Source: Cannabis sativa
Lineage: Eukaryota > Streptophyta > Magnoliopsida > Rosales > Cannabaceae
NCBI RefSeq assembly: GCF_029168945.1
Contig: NC_083606.1
Location: 14,782,041 to 14,846,040 of the forward strand
Direction: 5' to 3'
DNA: 64,000 nucleotides
A program made the translations under genes and the position numbers. Position 1 is the stretch's first letter; each line of letters starts with the position of its first letter. Positions 11,354-22,513 of the stretch are shown here, piece after piece. The notes under the pieces were generated by a model. The model ran no database searches and had not been told where the DNA came from. It saw nothing but the letters and a program-made list of their open reading frames with translations.

Positions 11354-13235
11354 TGTTGGGAATTATTTTACCAGGATCTTAGATCTACTCACAAGTATGT
11401 TTATTAACATCCTAAATATGAACTTTCTAAAACGATAAAATAAACACATATAAAGTTAAGAAAACCTTACATTGATGCAGCGGAATAAATGTCTCCTTCC
11501 ACTCAGATCTCTAACCCTTGATTCTTTTCTGTAGCAGAGTATAATCAAGATCTGAGCCCGAATCTCCTTCTTCTTCAAGCTTTGATCCTTCACAGTCTTC
11601 CAATCTATGATTGAGTTACTGCTTGCTGTGTGTGGGCACTTACTCTTTCACTAGGGTCACGAAAAAGATGAAGGGAAAAGAGAGAGAGGTATTTCGGCTA
11701 AGGTAGAAAGTGAGGGAAGACTCAGTTTTTCTGAAGAGAGAAAATTCTGTCAGAAAGCTAATCTGAAAACTTGTATTTTGACTGAGCCATCACTTTCTAT
11801 TTATAGGCAACTACTAGGTTTAGGTTAGGATTTATTTGGCATTAAAATAATGAAAATATTAATTTGAAAAAGCCTTTTAAGTGGCCGGCCATATGGTGTT
11901 ATTGGGCCTCACTTAATTTTGCAATTTTATCAAATTTTATCTCTATTTTCTCAAAAACGCCAATTTTCCAATTCTAACCTTTTAAATGCCAAAACTAATT
12001 ATTTAATAACTAAAATAGATTATTAAATAATATTGTCATTTAATTTAATTATTAATTAGACATATAAAGTCTATTAATAAATAAATAAACCTAGAAAACT
12101 CTTTTCCTTACAATTTCACCCCTGCTTAGTGAAAATTCATAAAATTAGACATAGTCTAACTTTAGAATTATAATTGATCAATCACAAATCAATTAATGAG
12201 TCTTACAAGCATAATGTTCTCAACTAGAATGGGGACCATGGATCTATATGCTGAGCTTCCAATAAGTGAACCAAATTTACCAAGTAAATTCCTACTTATT
12301 AATTCTTCTTTGAATCCACTCTTAGAACTTAGAATTGCACTCTCAGACTTATATAGAGCATATTGTATGTTTCACGTTATAATCTTATTGTGATTTAAAG
12401 ATCCTCTATATAGATGATTTACATCGAGATGGGATTTCTTTACCGTTCTCACCCCTCAATGTATTTTGCCCCTTAAAACACTTAGCTACCTGTAAATGGT
12501 ATTTAGTGATCTAATGATTAGTCAGTTAAACAAGAGCTCATCCATTTACTTCTATTTGCTAAGCTCGAAGGGAATCATCATTTGACTTCTATACACCAGT
12601 AGAAGCTATAAATTCCATATTTATGTTCAACACTCCCACTCAATCATACTATCATGTTCCCAAAATATACGTATCACCCTGACCCAAAAGTAGGCTTAAC
12701 TAATAAATCTAAGAACATGAATAGCACTCCTGAGTTGAGCCCAAGCATATCAGGATTTAGATTCTTTTAATCTTAAGATCAACTACTGATATTGACTTGG
12801 AAAGATATGTATAACAGTAAGTTTGTAATATCTTAACTTAGTTGCAATATCGGTCCAGTCCAATGTATACTCCATACATTCGAAACTAGTATACTTTACT
12901 AATGTCCTGGAAAGAACATAACACTTACTCCAAGTGTAAGTACACATCATCGCTAATTATCACATTAGTGTAAATCCAATAACACTGATGAAACAGGGAC
13001 CAAAACTTTTGATTCATATGATCACAATCACATTCCACTGTGTTGACGATACTGTAATTGTGAATAAACATATGATCTGGATTTAACTAATTTTGTGTGT
13101 ATGAATGTAATAAACATATTAAACATATTAAACCATTAGCATGTAAAATTCATGCAAACATCAATCACTTCAAATTTCTTATATTGATAACTAATCAGAT
13201 TGTAAAGAGTTTTATTTAGGGCATAAAACCCAACA
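11354..13235 (-). repeat. LTR-A, 5' LTR of the nested Copia
   Basis: It is 1882 bases long, with the same ends as the left LTR and near-identical sequence. On the minus strand it should hold the element promoter. Confidence 0.93.
11797..11805 (-). promoter_or_regulatory. Candidate TATA box in the 5' LTR-A
   Basis: The minus strand reads TATAAATAG. The same or a closely similar motif is kept at the equivalent place in the LTR-A copies near 3530, 50910, 59305 and 63039, which supports a promoter role. The transcription start was not determined. Confidence 0.55.
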
Positions 13236-14951
13236 GCTGTTTCTCCAGAGAACTTTGACCAATGCTATGGTCTTATTTCGAAGGACTTTATCCTTTCTAT
13301 CCAGGATTTGCACTGGCTGTTCCTCATAAGTCATGTCTGGCTGTAGCTCAAGGCTCTCATAACTGAGTATATGAGAGGGATCTGAAACGTATTTTCTCAA
13401 CATCGAGACATGGAATACGTTATGAACTGCGGATAAGGCTGGAGGCAATGCTAACCGATATGCCACTTGACCTATTTTCTCGAGAATCTCGAAAGGTCCT
13501 GTAAATCTAGGGCATAACTTGCCTCTTTTCCCGAAACGTTTAATCCCCTTCATCGGAGATACCCGTAAAAACACATGGTCCCCTACTTGGAACTCAACAT
13601 CCCTGCGTTTCGGATCTGCGTAACTCTTCTGTCTGCTCTGTGAGGCAAGCATTCTAGCTTTTATCTTCTCTATTGCCTCATTGGTCCGCTGCACTGACTC
13701 TGGACCTAGGTATTTCCTCTCCCCTGTCTCATCCCAGTGGATAGGAGATCTACATTTCCTACCGTATAACAGTTCATAGGGAGCCATCCTTATCGTACTC
13801 TGATAACTGTTGTTGTAAGAAAATTCTATTAACGGTAGATACTTATTCCACGAGCCTTCGAAATCCATAACGCGGGCTCGCAACATGTCCTCCAATATCT
13901 GAATTGTCCTTTCGGACTGACCATCCGTCTGAGGATGGAATGCTGTACTGAATTTCAGCTTTGTACCCATTGCTCGTTGCAAACTTTGCCAAAATTTGGA
14001 GGTGAACTTCGGATCCCTGTCCGAAACTATAGACTTCGGTACCCCATGAAGTCTTACTATCTCTCTGACATATAACTCTGCCAACTGATCCACTGTAAAT
14101 GTTGTTCTAACCGGCAGAAAATGAGCAGATTTCGTAAATCGATCCACCACTACCCAGATGGAATCAAATAAACTCGTGGTCCTAGGTAACCCGACCACAA
14201 AATCCATCGTGATATCCTCCCATTTCCATTCTGGTAGGGTTAGAGGCTGCAACAATCCTGCTGGTCTCTGATGTTCAGCCTTAATCTGCTGACAAGTGAG
14301 GCATCTCGATACGAATTCTACCAAATTCTCATTCATACCGCTCCACCAGAAGTACGGTTTAAGATCCTGGTACATCTTAGTGGTGCCAGGATGCAGAGAA
14401 TACGGGGTAGAATGAGCCTCCTCAAAGATCTCATTCCTAAGTTCCACACTATCCGGAACACAAACCCTAGCTTTATACAAGAGCATCCCACTGTCTGACA
14501 CTGAAAAGTCCTTGGCTTGGCCAGCCAACACCTCATCTCTGACCTTCACTAACTCTGGATCCGTCATCTGAGCGACTTTTATTCTTTCCAACAGGTCAGA
14601 TTGTAGCGTTAAGTTGTGAAGCTGACCTACCACAAACTCAATGCTGGATCTAACCATATCCTCTGCTAGTTGAGGTGAGATCTGAACCATACTAGCTACT
14701 TGCCCGGGACCCTTTTTGCTCAGGGCATCGGCCACTACATTGGCCTTTCCGGGGTGATAGAGGATCTCACAGTCGTAATCTTTCACTAATTCCAACCAAC
14801 GCCTTTGTCTCATATTCAAATCCTTCTGAGTAAAGAAATACTTGAGACTTTTATGGTCGGTATAGATTTCACACTTTTCCCCATAAAGATAATGCCGCCA
14901 AATCTTCAATGAGAAAACCACCGCGGCCAACTCTAGATCATGAGTCGGGTA
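13236..14951 (-). pseudogene. Tekay pol, RNase H end, integrase and start of chromodomain
   Basis: The frame continues in phase after a TGA at 14952-14954. It encodes the RNase H tail ([13 protein letters not shown]), and an integrase HHCC zinc domain with LHPG and CLTCQQ. The integrase catalytic core has its D, D and E in the contexts [16 protein letters not shown] and QSERTIQ. A GPF-type C-terminal domain follows ([12 protein letters not shown]), and then the beginning of a chromodomain ([10 protein letters not shown]). Integrase inserts the DNA copy, and the chromodomain is thought to steer it to heterochromatin. At 13236 the frame runs into the Copia LTR and ends with a foreign tail CWVLCPK. 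Confidence 0.9.
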
Positions 14952-15551
14952 TCACTGCTCATAATCCTTTAACTGACGGGAGGCATAAGCGATAACCCGA
15001 TTGGCTTGCATCAATACACACCCCAAACCTTGTTTGGATGCGTCACAATAAACTACGAACTTCTCCTTGTCCGAAGGCAAAGCTAGCACTGGAGCGGTAA
15101 TCAACCTCTGCTTTAGCTCCTGAAAACTAGCTTCGCACTTGTCTGACCAAATAAATCGCTGATTTTTCTTTGTAAGTTCGGTTAGGGGCATTGAAATTTT
15201 TGAAAACCCTTCCACGAACCTACGGTAGTACCCAGCTAAACCCAAGAAGCTTCTGATCTCTGTCACTGTCTTCGGTCTCGGCCAATCCCTGACGGATTCA
15301 ATCTTTCTGGGATCCACCTTGATCCCATCTTTGCTCACAATGTGCCCTAGGAAGGACACCTGAGATAGCCAGAACTCACATTTCTTGAACTTGGCATAAA
15401 GCTTATGTTCTCGAAGCCGTTGCAGTACCATCTGAAGATGTAACTCATGCTCCTCTTCTGATTGAGAGTACACGAGGATGTCGTCGATAAACACAATCAC
15501 ACAGATATCGAGGAAATCCTTGAATACTCTATTCATCAAGTCCATGAATGC
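14952..15551 (-). pseudogene. Tekay pol, second half of RT and start of RNase H
   Basis: This is the middle part of pol, in the same frame, bounded by a TAA (15552-15554) before it and a TGA (14952-14954) at its end. It has the RT active-site motif FIDDILVYS, the FLGH and [11 protein letters not shown] segments of the RT thumb, and the RNase H start [16 protein letters not shown]. The frame is otherwise undamaged. The two nonsense codons are the only visible breaks, which suggests recent inactivation. Confidence 0.9.
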
Positions 15552-17855
15552 TTAAGGAGCATTGGTTAGTTCAAACGACATAACCAGAAATTCGTAATGT
15601 CCATACCTAGTGCGGAAAGCCGTCTTCGGAATGTCCTCCTCTCGGATTCTCAGCTGATGATAACCCGAACGGAGATCAATCTTAGAAAAGACCGTCTTCC
15701 CCTGAAGCTGATCGAACAAATCATCGATCCTAGGTAATGGATATTTATTCTTCACCGTCAGCTTGTTCAATTCCCTATAGTCGATGCACATCCTCATAGA
15801 TCCATCCTTCTTCTTGACGAATAAAACTGGGGCTCCCCAGGGTGACACACTGGGCCGAATAAACCCTATGTCAAGCAACCCTTGGAGCTGAATCTTTAAT
15901 TCCTTAAGTTCAGCTGGAGCCATTCTATACGGGGCTTTGGAAACCGGTTCCACCCCTGGTGCCAAATCTATCACGAAGTCAATCTCCCGCTGAGGTGGTA
16001 ACCCTGGAAGTTCTTCGGGAAAAACATCCAAAAATTCCCGAACCACTTTGATGTCCTCTGGCCGAATGGTATCTGGCCGAGTGGTGTCCACCACCACGGC
16101 CAGAAACCCTAAGCATCCGCCATGTAATAAATCTCTAGCTGACATGGCCGAAATCACCGGGATTCGAGATCCCTGAACTGAACCAACAAACACAAATGGT
16201 TCTTCACTTTCCGGTTGGAAGATCACCATCTTCCTTTTACAATCTATACTCGCCGAATATTTAGATAGGAAATCCATTCCAAAAATAATGTCAAACTCGA
16301 CTAGACTCATCTCTATCAAGTCAGCACTTAACTCTCTACCATCTATCCTGATCGGCATAGACCTAATCCACCTGTTGGAGATAACCAACTCTCCGCCAGG
16401 TAATAGGGTTCCAAACCCTGATTCATATTTATCATACGGTCTATCCAATTTACTAAAGACTCTGGCTGCCACATAAGAATGTGTAGCCCCAGAATCAAAC
16501 AGCACTGAATATATCGAGTTATTAATAGAAAGCTGACCTGTGACAACTGATGGGCTGGAATCTGCATCAGCCTGAGTGATGGCGAACACCCTGGCTGGAG
16601 TGGGTATCGCCGGAGCTCTCGGTGCCTCTAATCGGAGCTGGGGACAGTCCCTCTTGAAGTGTCCGGGCATGCCACAGTGAAAGCAGCCCTGACCTTTGCA
16701 CTCACCCCAATGGTGCCTTTTGCAGCTAGGGCACTCGGGATAGGAGAAGCGGGTCTCAGTACCACCAGGACGACTCCCTCTGTTCTGGTTCCCCCGGAAC
16801 CTCTTGTTCTGACTCGAGCCACCGGAAGCAGTGGGTGCTCTCTTCCTCTGATCAATGGCCGAACCACTACTCCCCCTGCTAAAGCCTGATGCAGGAGGGG
16901 TAGGAGCCCCGCCACTCGCCGGAGTACTAGCTGACTCCGACATACACCCAACTACGCCCTCAGCTCGCAGTGCCTTCTCCACCATCTGAGCATAGGTGGT
17001 GTTGTCGTCCGTGGTGATCATCAAGTCATGCTTGATCTTCGCATTCAAACCATCAAGATACTTCTCTTTCTTGCTGAAGTCAGTCGGCACAATTCCCGAG
17101 GCTAACCTCGCCAACCGATCAAACTGAGTAGTATACTCGGTGACGCTCATATTCTCACGCTGGGTCAGGTGAGCGAACTCTTTCCTCTTGGCGCTTCTGA
17201 CCGCCTCATTGTAATACTTCGCGTTGAAGAGTTCCTGGAACCTTTCCCAGGTCATGGTGGTGACGTCATGAAGCTGAGACACCATGTCCCACCAGACCAG
17301 AGCATCCTCCTGGAACTGGAAAGTGGCACACACCACTCTGTCGTTACCGGTGACACCCATGAAGTTCAGGATCTTGGTAATCACCGTCAGCCACTGCTCG
17401 GCTTTCATCACGTCCGGACCTCCCAGGAAAACCGGAGGTGCTTGCTTCCGGAACCGTTCATACAGAGGTTCCAATCTATGAGCCGCCACCACTATCTCGG
17501 CCTGGGCAGCAGGGGCAGGTGCCACTGGAACTACGGGCACTGGAACTGCAAGAGCACCCTGCTGTCTCAACCTCTGAATCTCGAGGTCTTGTTCTTCTAT
17601 CCGGGCTTGCATTTTTGCAAACCGAACCTCCCAATTCTGGGCTCCCTGATCGGCTGGGGGAGCCTGGGCAGCCTGTGGCGGGTTCTCATCATCTCGGCCA
17701 CGAGCCCTGCCACGGGGACCTCTACCTCGGCCCCTAACAGGTGGGGGAAACTGAGCTCCTTGTCCTTGGTTCGACCCCACTGAGTTGTCCTGACTCCTGG
17801 TAGTCCGCCTGACGTCCATCTGATTAGAACCGCCTGCGAAACCAAGAGTTGGCAT
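15552..17855 (-). pseudogene. Tekay gag, protease and first half of RT
   Basis: This is a 767-residue frame. The N-terminal part is rich in RGRGR, then comes a short coiled-coil-like stretch (about residues 85-100). The retrotransposon gag core follows (AEQWL to ALVWWD), and a CCHC knuckle [14 protein letters not shown] at about residue 390. The aspartic protease active site is [12 protein letters not shown] (about 450). RT begins near 600 with [32 protein letters not shown] and [15 protein letters not shown]. The frame ends at TAA 15552-15554, just after the TNAP motif, where relatives continue. The start at 17855 is the first ATG; an internal MDVRR about 13 codons on is an equally good start. 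Confidence 0.92.
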
Positions 17856-18086
17856 ATCAGGTCGTATTCAAGGAGAGCTTACTAATGCCGCTTAATTTGG
17901 AAATTAAAAATGAAACATGCGCCTATTCTACTATCAGGCTACTAACATGCTTCCTAACAGGCTTTTCTTTTTCATAACTGAATAAAATAAACTACTAAAG
18001 CAATAAAGGCTTACTGAACCGTGAAACGAGCTAACTGCTGATGATGATTGTACATGTCGTGACGATCTTCGGAAGACAACCTGGCG

Positions 18087-18098
18087 GCTCTGATACCA
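18087..18098 (-). other. Primer binding site of the Tekay element
   Basis: Three bases inside the 5' LTR the minus strand reads TGGTATCAGAGC, the standard plant initiator-Met-tRNA primer site. Confidence 0.92.
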
Positions 18099-18101
18099 AA
18101 T

Positions 18102-20445
18102 TGTAACACCCTAACTAACATAGGCGTATTACGTGATTTTTAAACATGCTGTGCAGCTCGTTGCTAATTAACGAGGTTTATGGAAAACGTGATTAATTAA
18201 AATTTTTGCTTTTTAATTAAACTTATAAAATAATATTACAAAAGACTCGGGATCCCGATTACAAAATCATTTCCAAAAAGATTTAACTGTTCATACAAAA
18301 TAAATGTCACCTAGCGACTAGTTACAAAATCAGCCTCGCTGTCCCGAGGATCGTACTCTCCAGGCCTAACCGCCCCGACATGTACAATCTTCACAAGCTC
18401 GTTCACGGTCCATCAGCTTTAGCCTTGCCTTTACCTACACATAAACGTAGAACTGTGAGTCGACAGACTCAGTAAGAAAAGCATAATAATATTCATACAT
18501 AATCCCGGTCATGATCAGACGCCCATACCCCTGATCATAACCCTAACTGCCGTGTCCAACACGATACTGAGTCCCGCTACTGCCGTGTCCAACACGGTAC
18601 TGAGCCACTACTGCCGTGTCCAACACGGTACTGAGTTCTGAACGTTCATAGGGACGGTACTATTGACACGTAACAGCCTGATCGGTCGAACCGTTCATAC
18701 TCCGGCTGCTGGTCATACTCTAGCCTGTACCGACGTGTTACTATATCCGCCTGATCGGTCGAACCGGTCATACTCCGGCTGCTGGTCATACTCCAGCTTG
18801 TACTGACGGGATACGTCAATAGTACGGAACCACCAACCAAGTGTCAGCCTGATCGGTCGAACCGGTCATACTCCGGCTGCTGGTCATACTCCAGCCTGTA
18901 CCGACGTGACAGGGTTGGATGGTTCGAAGCCAACATACATAACTAATGTAATCTAACAGGCTTCCTACATGCACGCTAAACATGTAATCTACATATGCAT
19001 ACTGTTATACTAATCTTACCTGGATTCCGAATTCGGTGTCTTGGCCAACTCCGACGGAACTTTAATCAAGCGGCGGATTACAGGCTCCTAAACCATAAAA
19101 ATCACAACACTATAAGTGACACGCTAAATCACTTCCCGGGGACTTAAACTAGGAACTAAAAGTTTCCCTATCGATAAAAAGCATGGCAATACCCCCTAAA
19201 ACATAAAAACGAGGAAAACACGAGTTTCTGAAATTTTCCCAACCGGTAGACCGGTTGCCCAACCGGAATTCCGGTTCTGGGAATTTTCGAAGCCCATCCG
19301 GAATTCCGGATGCACAACCGGAATTCCGGTTCCTCGCAGACAGAATTTCAAAAATTCATATCTCAACCAAATCAACTCCAAATTGATTCAAACCTTCCAG
19401 ACCTACTCCATATAACCCAAATAACATTTCTAAAGCATCAAAACCACCCAGATTGCACATAAATGAAAAACACCATTAGAGCTCAAGCTTTGAGTTCTAA
19501 ACTCAAACTTGAGCAACCCTAGCTAGCATGCAATCAAATCACTCTAAACTTACTTAAACAAGCTTAACTAAGCCTCTGAAAACAATTAAAAACATCAACA
19601 ATATCACAGCAACAGAACATAGACATTTCTCTTTGAAAACCATATTTTTGAGCTAAAAATCAAAACTTTGAACAACACAACTAGCATGCATCATAACCAG
19701 CTCTATTCTACTCAATTGAACAAGATTAAACCTCTGAAATTATATCACAAACACAGCAGCAACAACACCTCAAGTAAGCATGCATTTACTCATATTTTCA
19801 CCATTTTTATTCAAGAATATAAAGGGAGAAAGTTAGAAATCACCTACCACAATCAAGAGCTCACAAATTAAGGTTGAATCTAGCTTGAAAATCAAAGAAA
19901 ATCCCAGCCCTTGAACCCCAAGCAACCAGCCGAAAAGAGACAAAGAAAAGAGAGAGTTTTTTCTATTTTTTCTAACTTTGTGATTTTTTTTAAAATGAAA
20001 ATGAAAAACATGCAACCCCTTACTCTTTGTTTCAGCCAACATTAATATCAATAAAACACTTATTTTTCAATAATAAACTCACTAGAAGACAAAATACTAA
20101 TGGGGCAAAAAGACCAATTTGCCCCTCCACACTAAAACCACATAAAAATCACTAAAGGGGTATTTTTGGGAAATTCTAAATTCCCGGCCATTCCCGACAT
20201 TCCCAATGTCTAATAAACTGCCCCAAACTACTAACATACTAAGTTGTGATTTCTACTGAGCCAAACACCGAGTTCCAAAATACTGGGCACCGGAAATGCA
20301 AAATATGAAACCACTGAATGACATAGCAATGCATTTCTGAATTCAATAAATAACAGTATAATAAATTATTTAAATGGCTATAAATAATTTCGTAATTAAT
20401 CATAATTAACTGCTAATTTCCAAATTAAACTAAGCGGTCTTTACA
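18102..20445 (-). repeat. Tekay-like 5' LTR
   Basis: This is the right LTR, 2344 bases, beginning TGTAACACCC and ending TCTTTACA. It is almost identical to 632-2975 except for scattered single changes and one dense cluster at about 19020-19075. Confidence 0.93.
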
Positions 20446-20562
20446 TATAATTATGAAATAAATCATCTGAACCATGCAACATAAAATGTTATTTCTGATC
20501 TTTATTAATAAGTAAATCTGATTATATTGAAATGAGTTTTATTTAGGGCACAAAACCCAACA
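20446..20562 (-). mobile_element. LTR-A fragment, right piece
   Basis: This resumes the LTR-A sequence interrupted at 631, starting with the TATAA duplication and ending at CACAAAACCCAACA. It matches 60617-60736 of the copy at 58869. The following bases are Gypsy LTR sequence, so this LTR-A probably inserted into that LTR. Confidence 0.8.
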
Positions 20563-21656
20563 TTAGAACCCTCATTTTTCATATTTTCTTCATGTTTAAG
20601 GTATTGGTACCCTAGTGACCTATAGGGAGACTTATGGTGATGCATTTAGAACAGGTTAGGTCAAGTGATTAATCTTTCTTTTCGTTGTTGTGACATAAGG
20701 CCCAAGATCGTTGATCTTTCTCTATTTAGGTCAACCAACACACCTGAATCGAAACTCAAGGTAAGAACAGTACATTCAACATAGCATGTTAAGATATAAT
20801 TATTATCATTATGAGTCGATTATGATCAAGGTAATGGAACGGTGATTACCGTTAAGTGGACTAAAGTCATGATATCAAGTGAAACCATTGTTAGGTTTTC
20901 TACTTGTCGATTGTCTTATTAGACAATGAGAGAGATGTTTAGATGTTGGGGTAGGACATCGACGTTGCCTTATTAGGCAATGGGATATATGGATGTCTTG
21001 GTAGGAAATCGGCTTTGCCTTATTAGGCAATGAGATATATAGATGTCATGGTAGGGCATTGACTTTATCTTATTAGAAAATGAGATATATGGATGCTAGG
21101 GTAGGGCATTGGTATTTTCTTATTCGGCAATGAGATATGTGGATGTCGGGTTAAAACATCAAGGTTTTCTTATTAGGCAACAACAAAAATAGTTACTTTA
21201 TGAAGTAACACTTACATCTGGTCTTATTATACAAGTACTTAAGTACTAATGTTTAATTATGTTATTATTCTAATTTAAATATTTGATTGTTATATACTTT
21301 CATTGTTTACTTTTCTTACTGAGTCTAGGAAAAACTAGGGCAACCATGAGACGACAACCTTCTTTAGAAAATGTACAAATCAACTTATCTGGCTTGTATG
21401 GTCGAGTTGTCAAGGGTTGTTTTGGGTTGTACCTGATGTGTATTTTGACTTACTGTTGTACATAGCATTTTTGTAAAAACTTTTGTAATATGGGATCCCC
21501 GAAACAAATTTTTAGTGATATCATCCCATTTATGCTATGGTTTTACTTTAGTGAAGTTGTTATTATTGCAACAGATTTTATTAAATAATTAATCCACTAT
21601 CCCTAAACTATGTTCCAAAACTACACATGTGGCGTTTTTGGGGATATGGCGTTAGA
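20563..21656 (-). mobile_element. Tekay-like Gypsy LTR fragment (family LTR-C)
   Basis: This matches parts of the LTR at about 57835-61049, for example the segment around GTTGTTTTGGG and the end GGCGTTA. On the minus strand it would start at 21656 with a damaged TGTAACGCC. It contains an array of hairpin-bearing units at 20911-21180. Its left side is cut by LTR-A. It interrupts the LINE endonuclease frame at its right edge. Confidence 0.65.
20911..21180. repeat. Array of six hairpin-centred units, period 50-54
   Basis: Units begin at 20911, 20965, 21015, 21065, 21115 and 21165. Each has two 6-base arms around TATT: TTGTCT/AGACAA, TTGCCT/AGGCAA twice, then three with imperfect arms. The intervening sequence has GAGATATATGGATGTC-like blocks. 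The first two forms differ by a paired change that keeps the stem. Confidence 0.88.
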
Positions 21657-22513
21657 ATAATACTTTAGCTCATCAGCTAACCCCAAAAACAGGCAAGAAG
21701 TAGCATCAGCGACCTCAGTAACACAAACTAGTCTTCCATCTATTATGTCATCAACATTCAAGACAAAATTAAAATCTCTACAAGTAAGCCAAGGCTTGAC
21801 TGCCATTGTAAGACCAACAAGCTTTTGCCAAAAAACATGTCTCTTTGTTATATCATTACTGCCACACACCACTATTAAATAAAATAATTTGTTTAATCCT
21901 GGCATTCTAACACAAAAATGAACAAACTGGTTTGAATCCTCTAAAATTTCCATTTTTACAAAAGTTTTAAGCCAAACAAGTAAAATTCATCCTTTTATAG
22001 CCAAACATGAATGAAAATCCCAACAAAAAACTTAAAAATCATCAAATCAGCTACTTTATTTCCTCGAACCTTAGTTTCAAGCATTGTTCCAATTCCTACT
22101 TTATTAGAACTTAACAATTCTCTAGCTTTCACCTGTTTTTCTTTCTTATTAAAACCTCTAACATTCCAACAAAGTAAATTGCAGTTATCCATAAACAAAT
22201 GAAGAGCCTTGCAATACACCAAAAGAGTTATCTCGTTGTTTAGTAGTTTGTTGTTTAATTATATCACTCTTCCTTTTAGAAATCTCCCAAACTTCATTTG
22301 TATCATTACTTGGTTTCACCTTACCCAACTATCCAGATGCATCACCCTTGTCTAGAGACTCAAAAATACACAAATTAGCCTTAGTAATAACATCCATTTT
22401 AGTAGATGAATCACCCAACTAGGTAGACGAATCACCATCCTCTGGAATTGAAGAGACCATTTTATCAGTTGAAAATGGGTTCTTAAAAGCTTGATCAGAT
22501 AAATTATCGACCT
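21657..22513 (-). pseudogene. LINE ORF1 end and ORF2 endonuclease, decayed
   Basis: On the minus strand, 22200-21995 encodes the start of an L1-type APE endonuclease (LLCWNVRGFNKKEKQ, then ETKV). The frame resumes at 21953-21657 with PWLTCRDFNFVLNVDD, matching the G/R-DFN segment of that domain. Stops and frame changes separate the two parts. ORF1 C-terminal sequence precedes it (22223-22513). The reverse transcriptase is not present in the window, because the frame is cut at 21656 by the Gypsy LTR. This family copies itself by target-primed reverse transcription. Confidence 0.75.

Larger units (their letters stand above)
3087..13235 (-). mobile_element. Ty1/Copia element with LTR-A ends, gag-bearing and pol-poor
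   Basis: LTRs at 3087-5000 and 11354-13235 begin TGTTGGGAAT and end AAACCCAACA. They are flanked by a perfect 5-bp target duplication GCTGT (3082-3086 and 13236-13240). A Met-type PBS next to the right LTR and a PPT next to the left LTR fix the sense strand as minus. The interior has a frameshifted gag but no recognisable integrase, and only a weak reverse-transcriptase trace. This looks like a non-autonomous or decayed member. It sits in the chromodomain region of the Tekay pol, so it is younger than that element. Confidence 0.92.
632..20445 (-). mobile_element. Complete Ty3/Gypsy element, Tekay-like chromovirus, carrying a nested Copia
   Basis: Two LTRs of 2344 bases (632-2975 and 18102-20445) begin TGTAACACCC and end GGTCTTTACA. 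They are flanked by the 5-bp target duplication TATAA at 627-631 and 20446-20450. The order on the minus strand is 5' LTR, initiator-Met PBS, gag, protease, reverse transcriptase, RNase H, integrase, chromodomain, PPT and 3' LTR, as in chromoviruses. The large LTRs and the C-terminal sequence point to the Tekay (Del) lineage. The body without the nested Copia is about 9.7 kb. One reading frame runs through pol with two nonsense codons, so this copy should not be autonomous. Confidence 0.93.

Noticed and set aside
17169..17783. 204-codon frame on the plus strand
   Set aside because: It is antisense to the Tekay gag, whose frame and domain order are certain; GC-rich gag sequence often leaves such open antisense frames.
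20911..21180. Possible CRISPR-like array of spaced palindromes
   Set aside because: The genome is a plant nuclear one, the units lie inside an LTR, and the spacing sequence is itself repeated rather than unique.
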